DNA from: Pseudomonadota bacterium
Lineage (GTDB): Bacteria > Pseudomonadota > Alphaproteobacteria > Rhizobiales > Rhizobiaceae
Length of the DNA stretch: 47,057 nucleotides
Reading direction: 5' to 3'
NCBI GenBank assembly: GCA_023419535.1
Contig: JAEZXX010000009.1
Span: forward strand, 1-47,057
Position numbers and translations under genes: made by a program. Shown in pieces: positions 47,020 to 47,057 of this stretch (its first letter is position 1; each line of letters opens with the position of its first letter). A model generated the notes under the pieces. The model worked only from the letters and a program-made list of their open reading frames with translations. It did not search any database and had not been told where the DNA came from.

Positions 47020-47057
47020 CATCAGCCGGCGCCCCCCCGCCCGGGCGCCCCCGGGCC

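Overview
The window reads as a chromosomal segment of a GC-rich alphaproteobacterium, most likely a member of the Hyphomicrobiales (Rhizobiales). This rests on a rhizobial/Brucella-type erythritol gene set, dense co-directional operons with frequent GTG/TTG starts, and GTA-flavoured phage proteins. Genus cannot be decided from the sequence alone.

Region 1 (1-18.1 kb) is a tetritol/tetrulose catabolic island. A minus-strand run (eryI, eryD, eryA, eryB and a class II aldolase) and a plus-strand run (eryC, eryH, a ribose-type ABC importer eryEFG) diverge from one compact promoter region. All six enzymes and regulators of the Brucella-type route are present: EryA phosphorylates erythritol, EryB oxidises it, and EryC/EryH/EryI isomerise the tetrulose phosphate to D-erythrose-4-phosphate. 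Downstream lie a threitol-dehydrogenase-like SDR and two DhaK/DhaL-type ketose kinase pairs. I infer these phosphorylate D- and/or L-erythrulose and feed the same isomerases. One DhaK is fused in frame to a SorC-type sugar-binding transcription regulator.

Region 2 (18.1-20.6 kb) holds tRNA-Val, an orphan DUF2793 tail-fibre/spike-like gene and tRNA-Gly.

Region 3 (20,598-37,835) is a 17.2-kb integrated element. It is bounded by a 17-bp direct repeat that is the 3' end of tRNA-Gln(UUG). A tyrosine recombinase sits at the left end. It is followed by a translationally coupled head/tail operon: portal, tail-assembly chaperone, protease, capsid, tail tube, HNH, gpM-like protein, connectors, TerS, TerL and tape measure with an embedded muramidase-like domain. 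The gene order is scrambled relative to ordinary HK97-like phages. Then come a probable HUH-type replication initiator, a highly structured intergenic region with a DnaA-box cluster, a small membrane protein and a periplasmic Rap1a/Tai-type immunity protein. I find no repressor, no lysis genes, and no tail-tip or receptor-binding genes. Tandem 13-bp repeats near both ends look like integrase arm sites. This element is the best candidate for an undescribed system: a phage-plasmid-like or satellite-like element with a minimal virion gene set.

Region 4 (37.8-40.6 kb) has tRNA-Gln, tRNA-Pro and a four-gene minus-strand cluster of membrane or secreted proteins of unknown function.

Region 5 (41.0 kb to the end) is a GntR/FadR-regulated oligopeptide-type ABC import operon: two ATPases and two tandem paralogous binding proteins. 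Its permease genes are not in the window.
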